Below the pieces are notes generated by a model that made no database searches, was not told the DNA's origin, and saw only the letters and a list, made by a program, of their open reading frames with translations. Position numbers and translations under genes: made by a program. Positions 13,773-25,584 of a DNA stretch of 64,000 bases are shown here, piece after piece (position 1 is the stretch's first letter; each line of letters starts with the position of its first letter). Source of the stretch: Chionoecetes opilio (taxonomy: Eukaryota; Arthropoda; Malacostraca; Decapoda; Majidae). The stretch covers positions 203,501-267,500 of the forward strand of contig JACEEZ010020305.1 of NCBI GenBank assembly GCA_016584305.1, written 5' to 3'.

Positions 13773-14048
13773 ACAAACACTAATAATGCCTTCAAATGCC
13801 TAAACTTGACCCAGCTTATCACACGAAATTTATTACATCCTTATCAAATGTAATGAAACTAACTATGATGTTGGTGTACATGACAGGATCACTTGCTTGG
13901 TCTGATACAAGGATCATTTATGGTGGCTCTGCTTCGTCTGACAGTAGCTACAGGACTCACAGTGAAAATAATGGATCGTACGTCATTGGTTGATAGATTA
14001 TAGTACTGGTCAAGGTGGGTTTTGTGACTCTGTGACACTTGAAACATT

Positions 14049-14049
<1 letters not shown>

Positions 14050-14100
<51 letters not shown>

Positions 14101-14278
14101 TGTGTACGAGCTCAGAGTTACATAATTGAATTTTTCCCTATTTTTCAGAGTATCAATCACGGGTGGAGGAGAAAATGGGACTGAATGGAATCGAATAGTG
14201 AGAAGGAGGATTAATTAAAGAGGAGTCAATCCGAGGGTGCTCTGTGTGTGTGTGTGTGTGTTGTGTGTGTGTGTGTGA
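14050..14278. repeat. (GA)n at 14050-14098 and (TG)n at 14240-14278
   Basis: Two dinucleotide tracts separated by about 140 bp of unique sequence, downstream of the zinc-finger gene. Confidence 0.9.
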
Positions 14279-14625
14279 GTAAGGTAGGTAGGAAGGAGGG
14301 ATTGGATAATAGAAACACCAGGAGACAAGAAATGATTGTGATACACGTCATTGTTCATCTGGGTCATGATCAGGTCATAGGTCATTGATGATGGTGACCC
14401 GTATCCCGTCTGTGTTGGTTCAGGTAGTTACTACCGCCTTTCTAAGGGAGAGGAGCCCGGCTTTCCTACCTATTTTACAGACAACAAAACAACAGGACCA
14501 CCACATCTACTATATAGTCACGTGGCATGACCTTAGCGGCAGGGAGGCACACGGCAGCAGCAAGGGCAGCTGTCACCACCTGTCATGCAGGGAGTCACTC
14601 ACCCAGCAGCAGTAATGCCTGTCAT

Positions 14626-17600
14626 TCACTCGCTAGTGTGAGGTTCCCACTCCAGCTTCACTTCTTTACTAATATTGGCATAGTCCATCTCGCTGTTGTT
14701 TGCGTCGTAATCAACTCTATCCTCTTCTACCATAGTGTTGTCCTCTTCTACCATAGTGTTGTCCTCTTCTATCATAGTGTTGTCCTCTTCTACCATGTCT
14801 TCTGGTTCACTCTTGACTTCCAAAGTGAAGTCTTCTGAATCGGAGGACTCGGGAAATACACCTTCCGATGGATCTTCTTTAGTCTCGTCCTCCATCTTGT
14901 TCCCGGGCTTGTAAGCGGTGTTGGCACACAAGTGGGTATTGACATACACCTTTCTCTTGAACACCCTCCCGCAGCCTTTGCAGGGGAAGCGTCTTGCTCC
15001 GTTACTGTGGAAGGTCTTGCAGTGGCTCCTCAGCGTTCCCCTTGTACAAAACTTCTTTTGACAATAATCACATTCGTAATGTTTTATACCTAAGTGCATG
15101 TCAATGTGGCGTCTAAGATGAGCCTTGCGATAAAACCTGCTTTCGCAGTGGTCGCAGCCAAAACGACGCTCGTCATCGCCGCCGTGCAGCACGATGTGTT
15201 TGGCCAGACAGGAGCGACTGCGGAAGCTGCGCTGGCACTGGGAGCACGTGTACGGCTTCTCCCCCGTGTGGATCCTCTCATGCATGGTCATGTTGTACTT
15301 CTGCAGGAACTTCATGCCACAGAACTTGCAAGCGAACTGTTTCTCTCCAGTGTGCACCTTATCGTGTTGCCTCAGCCCGCCAGTAGTCTTGAATCGGAGG
15401 TCACACTTGTCACAGCTGTAGGGGCGGTCATTGCGGTGGGTGGCCATGTGCGCCGCTAGGGTGCCAGACTCCCCGAAGCATCGCCAGCACTCCTGACACC
15501 GGAACGGCTTCTCTCCTGTGTGCACCCGAACGTGTTTCCTCATGGTGGACTTGTCCGAGAAGGCCTTGCTACAGTAGGTGCACTTGTACGGTTTCTTGCC
15601 CAGGTGGATGTTCATGTGTATCTGGAGGGAGTACCTGGCAGTGAAGCAGGTGCCGCACTCGGTACAACTGTACGGTTTCTCGCCCGTGTGAGTTCGCATG
15701 TGGTACTTGAGGTGCTCTTTCCGCCTGAATGTTTTGCCACAAACTTCACATGGCTCTGTCCGCTTGTCCTCGTGAATGTCCCGATGTTTCTTAAAGTTGC
15801 CGGGCAGACTGAACCGTTTGCCGCATATCTTACACTGATAAGGCTTCTCACCTGTGTGTGTTCGCATGTGCCTTTTCATGCCAGTCTTATCTCCAAAACT
15901 CTTTTGACAGAAATAGCATATAATAAGTCCCTCTTTCTGGTGGTTTTCAAAATGTGCAATAAGGGCTTCGGTGTTGGGGCAGCTTGTGTGGCAGTAGATG
16001 CACGTCAAGCTCTGCACAGTGTCCGGTGCCACAACACCTGTCTTAACAGGCGCCTGACCACCTCCCAGGATGCTTTCTGATGATTTTCTTTCTTTCACCA
16101 CTATCTTGATGGGCTGTTTGACTTTCTCGACCGTGGTGATCATATTGCTCACTTCGAGAACCTTCCCAAAAATGGCGGTGCTGGACGGTCCAACCTGGGG
16201 GGGCGGGTCTACCTGCACCTGATGCATGTCCTGGTTAGGGCTTCCTAGCAGAATCTTGATCTTGAATGGACTGATAATATTGACGCTCGGCATGTTCAGC
16301 TTTACAACATTCTTCGCCAGAGACGGAGTGGAGTCCTCTGGGGAGGGAAGATACTTTTCGTCTATCTGAAGCGGCCCGAGAGAGTCGTCAGAGTTGTGGG
16401 CATCAGCGTTAATTTTCTCATTAGTATCACGTTCCTCTTTGATAAGTTTAGCAAAAAGACCTTTACCAGAGCCTTCCTCTTCCTCGCTGCCATCCCCCGT
16501 GTCTCCTTGCTGGACATAATCACCAGGTGAGTGGGTGCCTGACTCTTTACTTGAACTTTTGATCATTTCTTTACTGAAATCGTCCACGGTCATGTCTTGT
16601 TTCACGTCTTCCACTGGCTCCTCCTTCACATTGATGTCGCCAAATATGTCTTTGATGGACGGACAATGGTTTGTGCACACTTCAGCGAGGCTCGATGAGG
16701 CTGGGTCATCCACAATGCTCACCTCAACTACTTTAGGGGCGGGTGTTATTTCCCCTGCTTGGCCATCGTTCCGCCCACCTAGGGAAGCACAATTCACCTC
16801 AGAGAGTCTTCGAAGTGGTGGGAGTTTAATTTTACTTGGCTGCGTGATCGGGGAGGCACAATTTACCTCAGAGAGCCTTCGAAGTGGTGGGAGTCTAATT
16901 TTCCTTAGCGTAGTGTTCGGAGGTGAAGCAATATCAGTCTGAATGACAGGCTTCTCATCAATGTCACAATAGATGGTGTTGATCTTAGACTTGAGCGACT
17001 CAGGAGATGGTTCCTCGGATGTTCCCAGGTTGAGAGCGTCGTCATCCAGCACCACGTACTCCACGTCCCCCGACAGCGTGCTCATGATGGTGGGCAGCCA
17101 CACACACTCGCCCTCCCCGAGCAGCTCTGACTCCGGTTCCTCTTTATTTCTATCTGCCACAGATAGTTTCCTCTTGGTCTGTGGAGGCTTGCTCGACACA
17201 CACGCGTCATCGTTGGAAGCCTCAACTTTGATCATATTATCGGAAAATGTGAAAGAATTAGATTTCCTGTCCCGACCCCTGGCCTTCATTTTTCCAGTCA
17301 TTCTTATGGCCCTGAGCGTGTGAGATGATTTATCAATGGCGTAAATGGCGTTGTCTTGGGGCTCAGTGAGGCTGCTGCATTCACCACCACACTTGTGGCC
17401 GTCGGTCAGATAGACGTGTAGGCGAGGAGTACCACACACACACTCCTTACTGTGTTCCTGTAAAACTTTGCACTTGTACCCAATTTTCTGTACGATCAAA
17501 CTGCTGTCCGTGAAGGTAACAGGGAAGGCTGACTTCTTGCTGACTTCAGTGTTTGTCTCTGAATACTTATCCCCATGGGACGCTTTAGACTTTGATATTA

Positions 17601-18132
17601 CAAGGTCATTGCCAATCCACAAAACTTTTCTCTCTTCGTTCAGATACCCGGTTATCTCAGAGCTGGGTTGCCTCGATTTAGAAAGGAAGAGCAAACCCCT
17701 GTGATGGGAGGGTGGGAGTGCCTTGCTCACGGAGGAGGACGACACCTCATCTGCCTTGTCTTCCCTGACTGTCAACCCCTGTGATGGAGCCTCTGAGGAA
17801 GCAAACACAGAATCTCTCAAGACTTGCTTGTCAAAAAGGCGACCTTCTGGTTCTTTAGAAATACTCAGATCACCCGTGGACGCTGATGACACGACAATGA
17901 GGCTTCCCTCGCGTGTACCTCCTTCAACAGGTAAGGAAGTAGACACACTGACACAAGCTTTCGATCCTGCTGACGCCACTGATGGAGTAGAGGTGTTAGT
18001 GTGCTGTGGTGTAGATGGTGTTACTCCACAGTCTGAAGAGACGGTGCAGGTATTCTTTGTCGTCTGGGCTACAAGAACGCGTTGGAAGACCTCCGATTCA
18101 TGCGACACAGAGCGAGAGAAATCACTGGGCAT
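14626..18132 (-). CDS. 13-finger C2H2 zinc-finger protein, single coding exon
   Basis: Uninterrupted 1168-aa frame starting at ATG 18132. The ATG follows a CTCAG|T splice acceptor directly, so the mRNA probably has an upstream non-coding exon. Residues 1-700 are long, Ser/Thr/acidic and low in predicted structure. They contain a duplicated 23-aa unit built on LPPLRRLSEVNCAS (DNA copies near 16787 and 16856, 69 nt apart). About residues 710-1070 hold thirteen fingers, many joined by HTGEKP linkers. The first is isolated by a longer gap, and the last has CxxC...H...C in place of the final His. The tail is acidic with four copies of a 7-residue EEDNTMV-type unit (21-nt DNA repeat, 14719-14800). 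The family function is sequence-specific DNA binding in the nucleus. The target and orthologue cannot be named. Codon use and the intact frame argue against a pseudogene. Confidence 0.9.
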   Translation of the reverse strand: MPSDFSRSVSHESEVFQRVLVAQTTKNTCTVSSDCGVTPSTPQHTNTSTPSVASAGSKACVSVSTSLPVEGGTREGSLIVVSSASTGDLSISKEPEGRLFDKQVLRDSVFASSEAPSQGLTVREDKADEVSSSSVSKALPPSHHRGLLFLSKSRQPSSEITGYLNEERKVLWIGNDLVISKSKASHGDKYSETNTEVSKKSAFPVTFTDSSLIVQKIGYKCKVLQEHSKECVCGTPRLHVYLTDGHKCGGECSSLTEPQDNAIYAIDKSSHTLRAIRMTGKMKARGRDRKSNSFTFSDNMIKVEASNDDACVSSKPPQTKRKLSVADRNKEEPESELLGEGECVWLPTIMSTLSGDVEYVVLDDDALNLGTSEEPSPESLKSKINTIYCDIDEKPVIQTDIASPPNTTLRKIRLPPLRRLSEVNCASPITQPSKIKLPPLRRLSEVNCASLGGRNDGQAGEITPAPKVVEVSIVDDPASSSLAEVCTNHCPSIKDIFGDINVKEEPVEDVKQDMTVDDFSKEMIKSSSKESGTHSPGDYVQQGDTGDGSEEEEGSGKGLFAKLIKEERDTNEKINADAHNSDDSLGPLQIDEKYLPSPEDSTPSLAKNVVKLNMPSVNIISPFKIKILLGSPNQDMHQVQVDPPPQVGPSSTAIFGKVLEVSNMITTVEKVKQPIKIVVKERKSSESILGGGQAPVKTGVVAPDTVQSLTCIYCHTSCPNTEALIAHFENHQKEGLIICYFCQKSFGDKTGMKRHMRTHTGEKPYQCKICGKRFSLPGNFKKHRDIHEDKRTEPCEVCGKTFRRKEHLKYHMRTHTGEKPYSCTECGTCFTARYSLQIHMNIHLGKKPYKCTYCSKAFSDKSTMRKHVRVHTGEKPFRCQECWRCFGESGTLAAHMATHRNDRPYSCDKCDLRFKTTGGLRQHDKVHTGEKQFACKFCGMKFLQKYNMTMHERIHTGEKPYTCSQCQRSFRSRSCLAKHIVLHGGDDERRFGCDHCESRFYRKAHLRRHIDMHLGIKHYECDYCQKKFCTRGTLRSHCKTFHSNGARRFPCKGCGRVFKRKVYVNTHLCANTAYKPGNKMEDETKEDPSEGVFPESSDSEDFTLEVKSEPEDMVEEDNTMIEEDNTMVEEDNTMVEEDRVDYDANNSEMDYANISKEVKLEWEPHTSE

Positions 18133-18659
18133 ACTGAGCACAAACCATTCATTGATTACATACTTTGATCACTTGATTCACACTAATAATTCATCTCTGT
18201 TCTGGTCAATATTGATTTTCTTACACTTTAAAATCACTTGAACTTTACGGATGAAGCGGTGGCGTGGGATCATGCTGCACTGCTGGCGAGGGCGTGTGTG
18301 CAGCCGCCACCTCACACTGAGGGCTGAGCAGGCCTACCAGTGCCTGCTGAATAAGTCCCGGCCAGTACAGACACACAAGCTGAAACATAAGCAATGCAGA
18401 ATCAACATTAGATAGTGTTTTCCACTGATCGAAGAGTTGTAAGCAAGGCATGCGTTGCAGCTATACAGTACTAACGTCAAGCCCACTGATTCACCCACGG
18501 TCTTGCCCATACTATAGGCTGTGGTCTTGTCCATATAGATTGTGGTCTTGTCCACGCGAGCTGGACTCGCGATCGCCAGTTTTATCCTCCCGGAAACTCG
18601 GAAAGAGCTTGGAGCTCGTAGTGACTGATCTTTGGGCAATGCTTGGACCTGACACACCA

Positions 18660-18800
18660 CACACACCCCATTCCCTTGCTCAAGGGGGACAGTAACTGCC
18701 TACATTTGTAAGTGAAAAATCCCTGAGCGAGTGCAGATGGGGATCAAACACGTGATAACGGAATGGCCTGACACGCGTTCTAAACCACTTGATCAAGCAG
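18660..18800 (-). repeat. tRNA-derived SINE-like repeat (reverse)
   Basis: The reverse strand reads AGTGGTTTAGAACGCG, an A-box-like motif, and GTTTGATCCCC, a B-box-like motif, then CCCTTGAGCAAGGGAATGGG. The latter part is shared with 23762-23905. Confidence 0.45.
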
Positions 18801-18819
18801 ACGATGTGTGAATGTGGGT

Positions 18820-18861
18820 ATATATATATATATATATATGTGTGTGAGTGTGTGTGTGTGG
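18820..18861. repeat. (TA)n(TG)n compound microsatellite
   Basis: About 20 bp of TA followed by about 20 bp of TG, next to the SINE-like repeat at 18660-18800. Confidence 0.9.
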
Positions 18862-19073
18862 GTTCATCAGCGGTATACAAGGGTGCACGTGTATAATTGT
18901 TTAGCCTCCTTGTATTGTTTGCACTGCAAATTGATTAGTACCAAAAAATCAATGTCACTTAGAAAATAGAAACTCAATGTATTTGAACAACTTGACGCAT
19001 CTTGTTCTTCACGTATCAAAACTTCCAAATCGTCAACCACAATAATTGAAGAACAGGAGAGGTAACAACATGC

Positions 19074-19183
<110 letters not shown>

Positions 19184-19496
19184 TAATTACACAAAACAAA
19201 TACCAGCTAAGGAAACCCAGGTCGGATTGACGACTCGATTCTGAAAGGAACATAGCTGGCATGGACAAGGTCATGTTCAGCGAAAAAAATGACGAAACGG
19301 TAACTGAAAGGCAGAAACAGTTTGAAGTTAGACTAAACAGTGATAAAACGAGAAAATTATCCGTGACAAGAAATACACAATAGGCTAACACAACGAAGGT
19401 GGCCTGGCAGATGTATGATCGCTACATGATGATGATGATGATGATGATATGCCTGTATTCGTACGCCATCGAACACGTTCCTCTCAGCATACTAGA

Positions 19497-19690
19497 CAGG
19501 TGAGGATAGCAACGCAAGATGGACAGCTTCCCTCATAGAAATGTAGAAGTTTGGAATGGACTAAATGAGGAGGTTGATATCGGCAAAGAATGTGCACCAG
19601 TTGAAAGAAAGACTGGATAAATGTAGATACGGAGACGGGACCACACGAATCTAGGTCAGGCCCTGTAAAACACAGCTAGATAAATACAAC
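19497..19690 (+). pseudogene. degraded LINE reverse-transcriptase 3' end
   Basis: Translated pieces in shifting frames read VHQLKERLDKCRYGDG, resembling the C-terminal end of LINE reverse transcriptases, followed by a tail with CAACTAGGTAAATACAA. Frames are broken. Confidence 0.45.
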
Positions 19691-19823
19691 TAGGTAAATA
19701 CAAGTAACAATACTGCCAAGCCGATGGGAGAGTATAGGGATCTGGCTCACATTCAGAAATGCAGGCATTCAGCAGGAAGAGGAAGCTAGAGTAGGCAAGT
19801 GGGGACAGTGGGAAGCAAGGATA

Positions 19824-19829
<6 letters not shown>

Positions 19830-19861
<32 letters not shown>
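19830..19861. repeat. (CT)n microsatellite
   Basis: About 32 bp of CT. Confidence 0.9.
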
Positions 19862-19866
<5 letters not shown>

Positions 19867-20450
19867 TGAATTAACAAAAGTATGTATATACAACATCAGT
19901 ATGGAAACTGCGCCATTCTCGGAAATTCAATCTTCGTCCCAGAGACAATGAATTAACTTCTTTTCCAGCTTTTTTTCCACTCAGTAGTATTGTATCCTTG
20001 GTGGGAAGGGTAGTGGGGGGAGAGAAAGGAGACTAGTAGGAGAAAAGGTCTGGCTCACCTAACGCACGGGCGGTATTTATAGATCATCTGCGGTAACGAG
20101 TGAAGGGGTTCAAGGGGAGAAGAATCATGCAGGCTTGGGCGAATCATTAGTTTTTTCCTCTCCCTACTGCATCAATATCGACACCGGTTCCTGGCAACTC
20201 TCCAGATGGCTTTACCGGATATTTCATTCAGTTAATCAATACAGTTGGTCACGACAAAAATCTATTAATGTGAAATTCCCGAAGTACTTAAATTTATAGA
20301 TAGATTTCATTAATTCATTTAAATTTTCTGAGTCTGTCAAAGGGCCAATGAAAATCGATTCTTATGGTAAGGTAGCCACAGGGGAATATGAAGAGGGCCT
20401 TCCCTATAGCTACCAGGTCGATGGGGAATTCGGGAGATAGACCTTCGCCT

Positions 20451-20667
20451 TTAACCCCTTGAGGCCCATAACGTCCTTTCCATTGTAATTTGGCTACCAT
20501 TAGACGATTTTTAGCTAATATAAATAATATTTTATAGATACGACCTGCTTAGTATCCTTGTCGACTAACTAATTTGATATATTCAGTTACTTTTCGTAAT
20601 TTTATGGCTCGATAACATAGGTACGATTTTTTTTAGCAAATGAAAAATCTGGGTGTGAAGGGGTTAA
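20451..20667 (-). mobile_element. piggyBac-type MITE, copy 2 (reverse)
   Basis: TTAA-bounded, reverse orientation of the same family: CCCCTTGAGGCCC on the left, GTGTGAAGGGG on the right, interior AGTATCCTTGTCGACTAACT. Confidence 0.75.
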
Positions 20668-20689
20668 AGTAGTAAGATTTTCCTCCCAC

Positions 20690-20860
20690 AAGTTCAGGAT
20701 GTCACGTTGGCGTCCACAGAGGCTACAGTAAAAATAGACTTCGAATGTCTATATTCACGACCCTCCAGATGTGCAGTGCCAACACCTGAGCCCTCAAGGG
20801 AAAAAATAATAGCCTATAGGCGCTATAGGCTCCAATGTAAAAAAAAAAATGAGAAAAAAA
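20690..20860 (+). repeat. 3' fragment of the 60.4-kb SINE family
   Basis: Ends with TAGGCGCTATAGGCTCCAAT and an A-run (about 20837-20849), matching the 3' end of 60409-60758. The tRNA-like head is missing. Confidence 0.45.
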
Positions 20861-21272
20861 AGTTAGATCCTATGTGTTGGGATGTAGTGTAGGCGAAACG
20901 GGACTGGGATTCAGCTTCGAATCAGAGCTGATGTGGATTAGTATGGTTTGGCAGCCTTAGGGGTAAGCAGTTAGGTTCCTTGATTGCTCCCTCATGACTA
21001 AACAATGATGATGAGGAGGATTGCAGTTGTATCCCTTTGTTAAACATTGCATCATATTATAACAGCGTCAACGGTAACACCACTCCTATAGTCTGCGCGA
21101 CATGAGAAAGGTCTCCCAAACGCTTCTTCCACGAAAGCCAAGCTGATATCAGGGATTTTGTGGGATGGAGAGGACGCGGCCTTAAAAACAGTGCAGAAGA
21201 AGCAACAACATAATATACAGTAGTAGAACAACATATACAGTAGCAGTGCAGTAGTAGAAGTAGTAGCAGCAT

Positions 21273-22348
21273 GGGCCTCGTTTGGGTGGGGGACAGGAGG
21301 ACATGTCCCCCCCACATTTTGGAGTGGGGGGAACAGGGTAACAGAGTGTCCTCCCCACTTAAATAATATAATGTAATAAAGTATAAAAATAAGTATATTT
21401 TATTACAATAAAATATATTTTATTGTAAAACATATTTACCTCCTAAAATATATATACCCCCCCCCCCCCCCCAATACAAAGTTGTGCTTGCATTGTGCAT
21501 ACCATAGACCACTGTATACCTGGACTGCACACGCGACAATGTTTTGAATTGCGGGGCTGCATAGGGGCCTGCGGGGCGCCCGACAAAGAGATATAGTGGT
21601 CTATGGACTATCATATAGACTGGTTTATCAGTATATATGATATACTGTAATCTTCGTAAATGTTTGTTCTATAATATTATCAAATAAAAAACAGTAAAAC
21701 ACGCTAAAGAAATGCCATTACGAGACTATGAAGAAATATGCATGAACTTAATATTCACTTAACTCTTCGCCATTTAAAACTTTGCGAGTCAACTTTTATC
21801 ATGAAGGGTATCAATAGAAGCGCAATTTTATTAGCTTTCCATTGCTATATTTCGTTATCTGATAAATTAATTAGAACCATGCATAAATTAGCGTTAAATA
21901 AATAAATAAAATCATCAATCGGGTAATTTTCCCGATTGATGATGTTATTTATTTACTTATATATTTCGTTTTCTGATAAATGAATTAGTACCATGTATAA
22001 ATTAGCGTTGACTAAATGAATAACCTCATCAATCGGGAAAATTACCCGATTGATGATTTTATTTATTTAGTTAACGTTAATTTATGCATGGTTCTAATTC
22101 ATTTATCAGATAACGAAATATAGCAATGGAAAGCTAATAAAATTGCGCTTCTATTGATACCCTTCATGATAAAAGTTGACTGGCAAAGTTTTAAATGGCG
22201 AAGAGTTGAAGTGAATGGATATTTCTTCAGTCTCGTAATGACATTTCTTTAGCGTGTTTTACTGTTTTTTATTTGATAATATTATAGAACAAACATATAC
22301 GAAGATTACAGTATATCATATATACTGATAAACCAGTCTATATGATCC

Positions 22349-22423
<75 letters not shown>

Positions 22424-22638
22424 TCCGAGCGGCCCTCCGACTTCAGGCCCTTGTGCGACAGGCTGATATTCCGTGCGCAGTCCAGGTATACAGTGGTCTA
22501 TGTGCATACATTTACCCTCAAATTACAAAAATGTTGCACCGGCGGCCGGCCTGGCCCTCCCATACAGTGCTCACAAGATAGAATGTGGCTGATTGCCCCC
22601 CCCCCCCCCCCCCCCCGTTTGAAGACAAAACGAGGCCC
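21273..22638. mobile_element. 1.37-kb foldback element with long near-identical inverted arms
   Basis: Outer ends are GGGCCTCGTTT and its inverse. A second inverted pair is ACCACTGTATACCTGGACTGC (21507 onward) and its inverse near 22477-22500. The core arms 21610-21943 and 22033-22346 match over about 320 bp with few differences. The loop holds a third partial copy of the arm end (about 21950-22045), and the short palindrome CATCAATCGGG...CCCGATTGATG occurs twice. Poly-C runs (21457-21472, 22596-22616) and a TA tract (22350-22420) lie within. No coding frame; no clear target duplication. Confidence 0.75.
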
Positions 22639-22828
22639 GTGAGCCCTGAGTAGTAGTAGTAGTAGTGGCAGTAATAACTGCAATAGTCGTCACAGTAGCA
22701 ACAGCAGCATCAGTAATATTGATATTAGTAGTAGAAGCTGACGTAGCTTATGAAAAGCTACTGCAAACTACAGAGCTATTTGTATAAAACAGAAAGGCTA
22801 CACTCATGATACAACTTATTCTGCAAGT

Positions 22829-22880
22829 CTATATAAGAACATAAGAAAATAAGGAAGCTATAAGAGACGATGAGACCTAC
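22829..22880 (+). repeat. interspersed repeat shared in inverse with 25975-26036
   Basis: AAGAACATAAGAAAATAAGG followed by AAGCTATAAGAGACGATGAG matches the reverse complement of 25975-26036. Probably part of a LINE family. Confidence 0.5.
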
Positions 22881-23476
22881 ACGTGGTATAGGTCCTGTAA
22901 ATTCACGCATATCAATCATATACATATACATGCAAATATAGCCCTACATACATATACACGTATGCAAACAAACGTGTGCATTCACGCGGCGCACTGGACC
23001 GCACGCACGCACGCTATGCAAGATTATAATTATTCACAAATACTGATGAAACACGGTAGGCTACGCGGCCTTCAGCTGTGTTTGTATGATTTCGTATACG
23101 TAGTCTACGTATGTAAGCATCAGTGCATAATCACAAACACACAAACACACACACACACACGCTTGGTTGCAGGAATACATAGCCAATCAGGCGGGCATAA
23201 CAGCGCACATTAACATAAGTATCCATGTGCTTGTGTAAGTATGATCTAATGCAGCATAAGTATGCACTTGCATGCATGTAGCTACTCACACATGCAAGCC
23301 TGTACTATATGGATAAATGAACATGTTTCCTTAATGTACGTTTCTTTAAACACACGCACGCACGCACGTATGCATGCATGCATAGTATTTTTTGCATACA
23401 CTTATTAACTAAGTTCTGCTGCTACTGGGATGAATGCCTTGTTGACGGCACACGCAGATTCTACGACGATATTTCC

Positions 23477-23477
<1 letters not shown>

Positions 23478-23567
<90 letters not shown>

Positions 23568-23575
23568 TATATATC
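23478..23575. repeat. (TA)n microsatellite
   Basis: About 98 bp of alternating T and A with one phase shift. It would form a cruciform easily. Confidence 0.95.
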
Positions 23576-23761
23576 ATAGATTGTACAATCTATTGTACGA
23601 TAGTGTGTGTTATTCACCATGTTTTTTTATCACGCGCTGGACTGGTGACTGCCAGCTATCACGCTACCGGTTGGGAAGTTAGAGCCCAAAAAGACCGATA
23701 TATGGATAAGGCTGCAACTACACACACCACACAAACACACACCAAAGGATAATATATAGCA

Positions 23762-23905
23762 CACACCCCATCCCTTACTCAAGAAGGACTTGGCTAATTG
23801 CTCGCTTTTGTCAGTAAAATATCTCAGAGGCTTGAGCAAACCTCGAACCTCCCAACAACTGGAATACCGGCGAGGACGTTATCCACCGGGCTGAGGGGTG
23901 CGTGT
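23762..23905 (-). repeat. tRNA-derived SINE-like repeat (reverse), second copy
   Basis: The reverse strand reads AGCCCGGTGGATAACGTCC and GGTTCGAGGTTTG, spaced like pol III A and B boxes, followed by the CTTGAGTAAGGGATGGGG part shared with 18660-18800. Confidence 0.45.
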
Positions 23906-24515
23906 GTGTCATATGTGTTGATAGCAAGAAAAAAAAAACACGATTACATTCTTGTAGCTGTGGTGGCTGGCGGCAGCGGCAGCGGCAGGTCTTCGCCCCG
24001 CCCGACGCCACGCACTCACTCAAAATCAATACGCTGGCATCCTTGACGAACCACTAGCATATCACTTGCCTTGTTATTATTATTTTTTCCCCCGTCTAAG
24101 TGTGGTTCAAGGAACGTGTGTGTGTTCCATGCACCAGAAGGTGGTGAATTGACTACGTATACACCATACTACATAAGTACATGCAATCGTTATCTGCACA
24201 GATATGCGATTTGTCGGTTATGATGAATGTTTTCATCACTCAACGAAACGAAAACAATATCTAGGCTATAGTTATTATGATGCAATTATTATCTTGAGCA
24301 TATGCCAAGGGACCATGTAGGTACTAGAAGCATGCCATGACTGGCCTCTTACTTTCTGCACCAAGTGATGCCTTCAAGCTCCTAATTCATGATGAAACAG
24401 ACACTTCTCCTTAGTCCAACCAAGCACACCAAATCCTCAACAACATTTTTACGCCCTCTGTATCTTTTTAGTGCACTACAAAAATCAGCAAACCACGAAA
24501 TAAGGCACAGCTTAC

Positions 24516-24620
24516 CTCGACTTGGAGCTTCCCAGCCGTGATGATCCCCCCTTGTCCGACTCCACCAAGGTCGAAAATGACACGGCAAACGCAATTCTAG
24601 GCGCGGCGTGCTTAAGGGCG
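24516..24620 (-). other. possible non-coding first exon/promoter region of the zinc-finger gene
   Basis: A GC-rich stretch on the minus strand ends in a good donor (CGAG|GTAAGC, last exon base 24516). The next minus-strand gene is the zinc-finger gene, whose coding exon opens right after an acceptor at 18133. The frame entering at this donor (AG + T) is continuous with the zinc-finger ATG but contains no ATG of its own, so it would act as 5'UTR. The upper limit of the exon is a guess. The link is inference from strand, spacing and splice sites only. Confidence 0.25.
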
Positions 24621-25584
24621 AGAGTTGGGTGCGTGAAGTGAGTCAGCCGGGCCCAGAAATAGCGTCGTCTGCTCTGCGCCTGCCCGCCATCCCCCCAACA
24701 CCTCCCTTCACCCCCCTTCCCCACCAAAACACACTTTCTGTAACAACTCAACCAAACTAGTTTTCTTTCACAGGGAATGAGTGACTCAGCTAAACAATCA
24801 TGATCTCTAAAAGTCTGCTATGAAACCTTATGCTCCATACTATATTTGGAATGAAGAATATATGATTGGTAAGAGAGTGAACGCGAGTCGTGAAGAGTGA
24901 CGCGCAGCATACGTAGCTACGTTGTTATGATACTACCATGGCAGGAAGGACGAAAAGGAATGGCAAGAGACGATCGATCAACTTGCCTCACTTTTTAATT
25001 CACTTTCCTATCGCAAAGATAAGGAGAATATACATTATCACTGTGGCATGTGGTGTATCTATAGGTTTCCAATATGCAATGTATATCTGCAAGTTGATTT
25101 GAGACTACCGTACAACAATAAGCGGCAGCTGTAACTACATTGAAATTATATAAATAAATAGACTAGATGCAGATTCCATTTCACCGTAATCAACTTTTGT
25201 CACCTGAAACATCTTGTCAAGTACCACACCCACCTATAATTAACTTGTATAGGTCCTTTGCTTTCCAGGACATTCATCAGATCCTCTTCCCTTATTTTCT
25301 GTAGAATAAAATCCAATGAATGTTGGTAGAAGAAAACTGTAGATAGATACACCATAACAATGTAGCGAAATATCAAAGGTGAATAAGCTGGCAGTAGGGT
25401 GCAGCCAGACCTCGACCTCAGGAAACAATGTATTGAGGCCAGAAATAGAGCTAATAATTTTATGGATTCTATTAAATCAAAGTGTTAAAAGTAGAAGTGC
25501 GGAAGTTTATCTAAAACTAGTACTGGCTCTAGTCAGCTCACCTAGACTTGCAGTTCAGTTTTGTCTCCTATTACAGGATGGATA

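Noticed and set aside
15094..16080. Forward-strand open frames opposite the zinc fingers
   Set aside because: Antisense shadows of the zinc-finger coding sequence; no splice or domain evidence.
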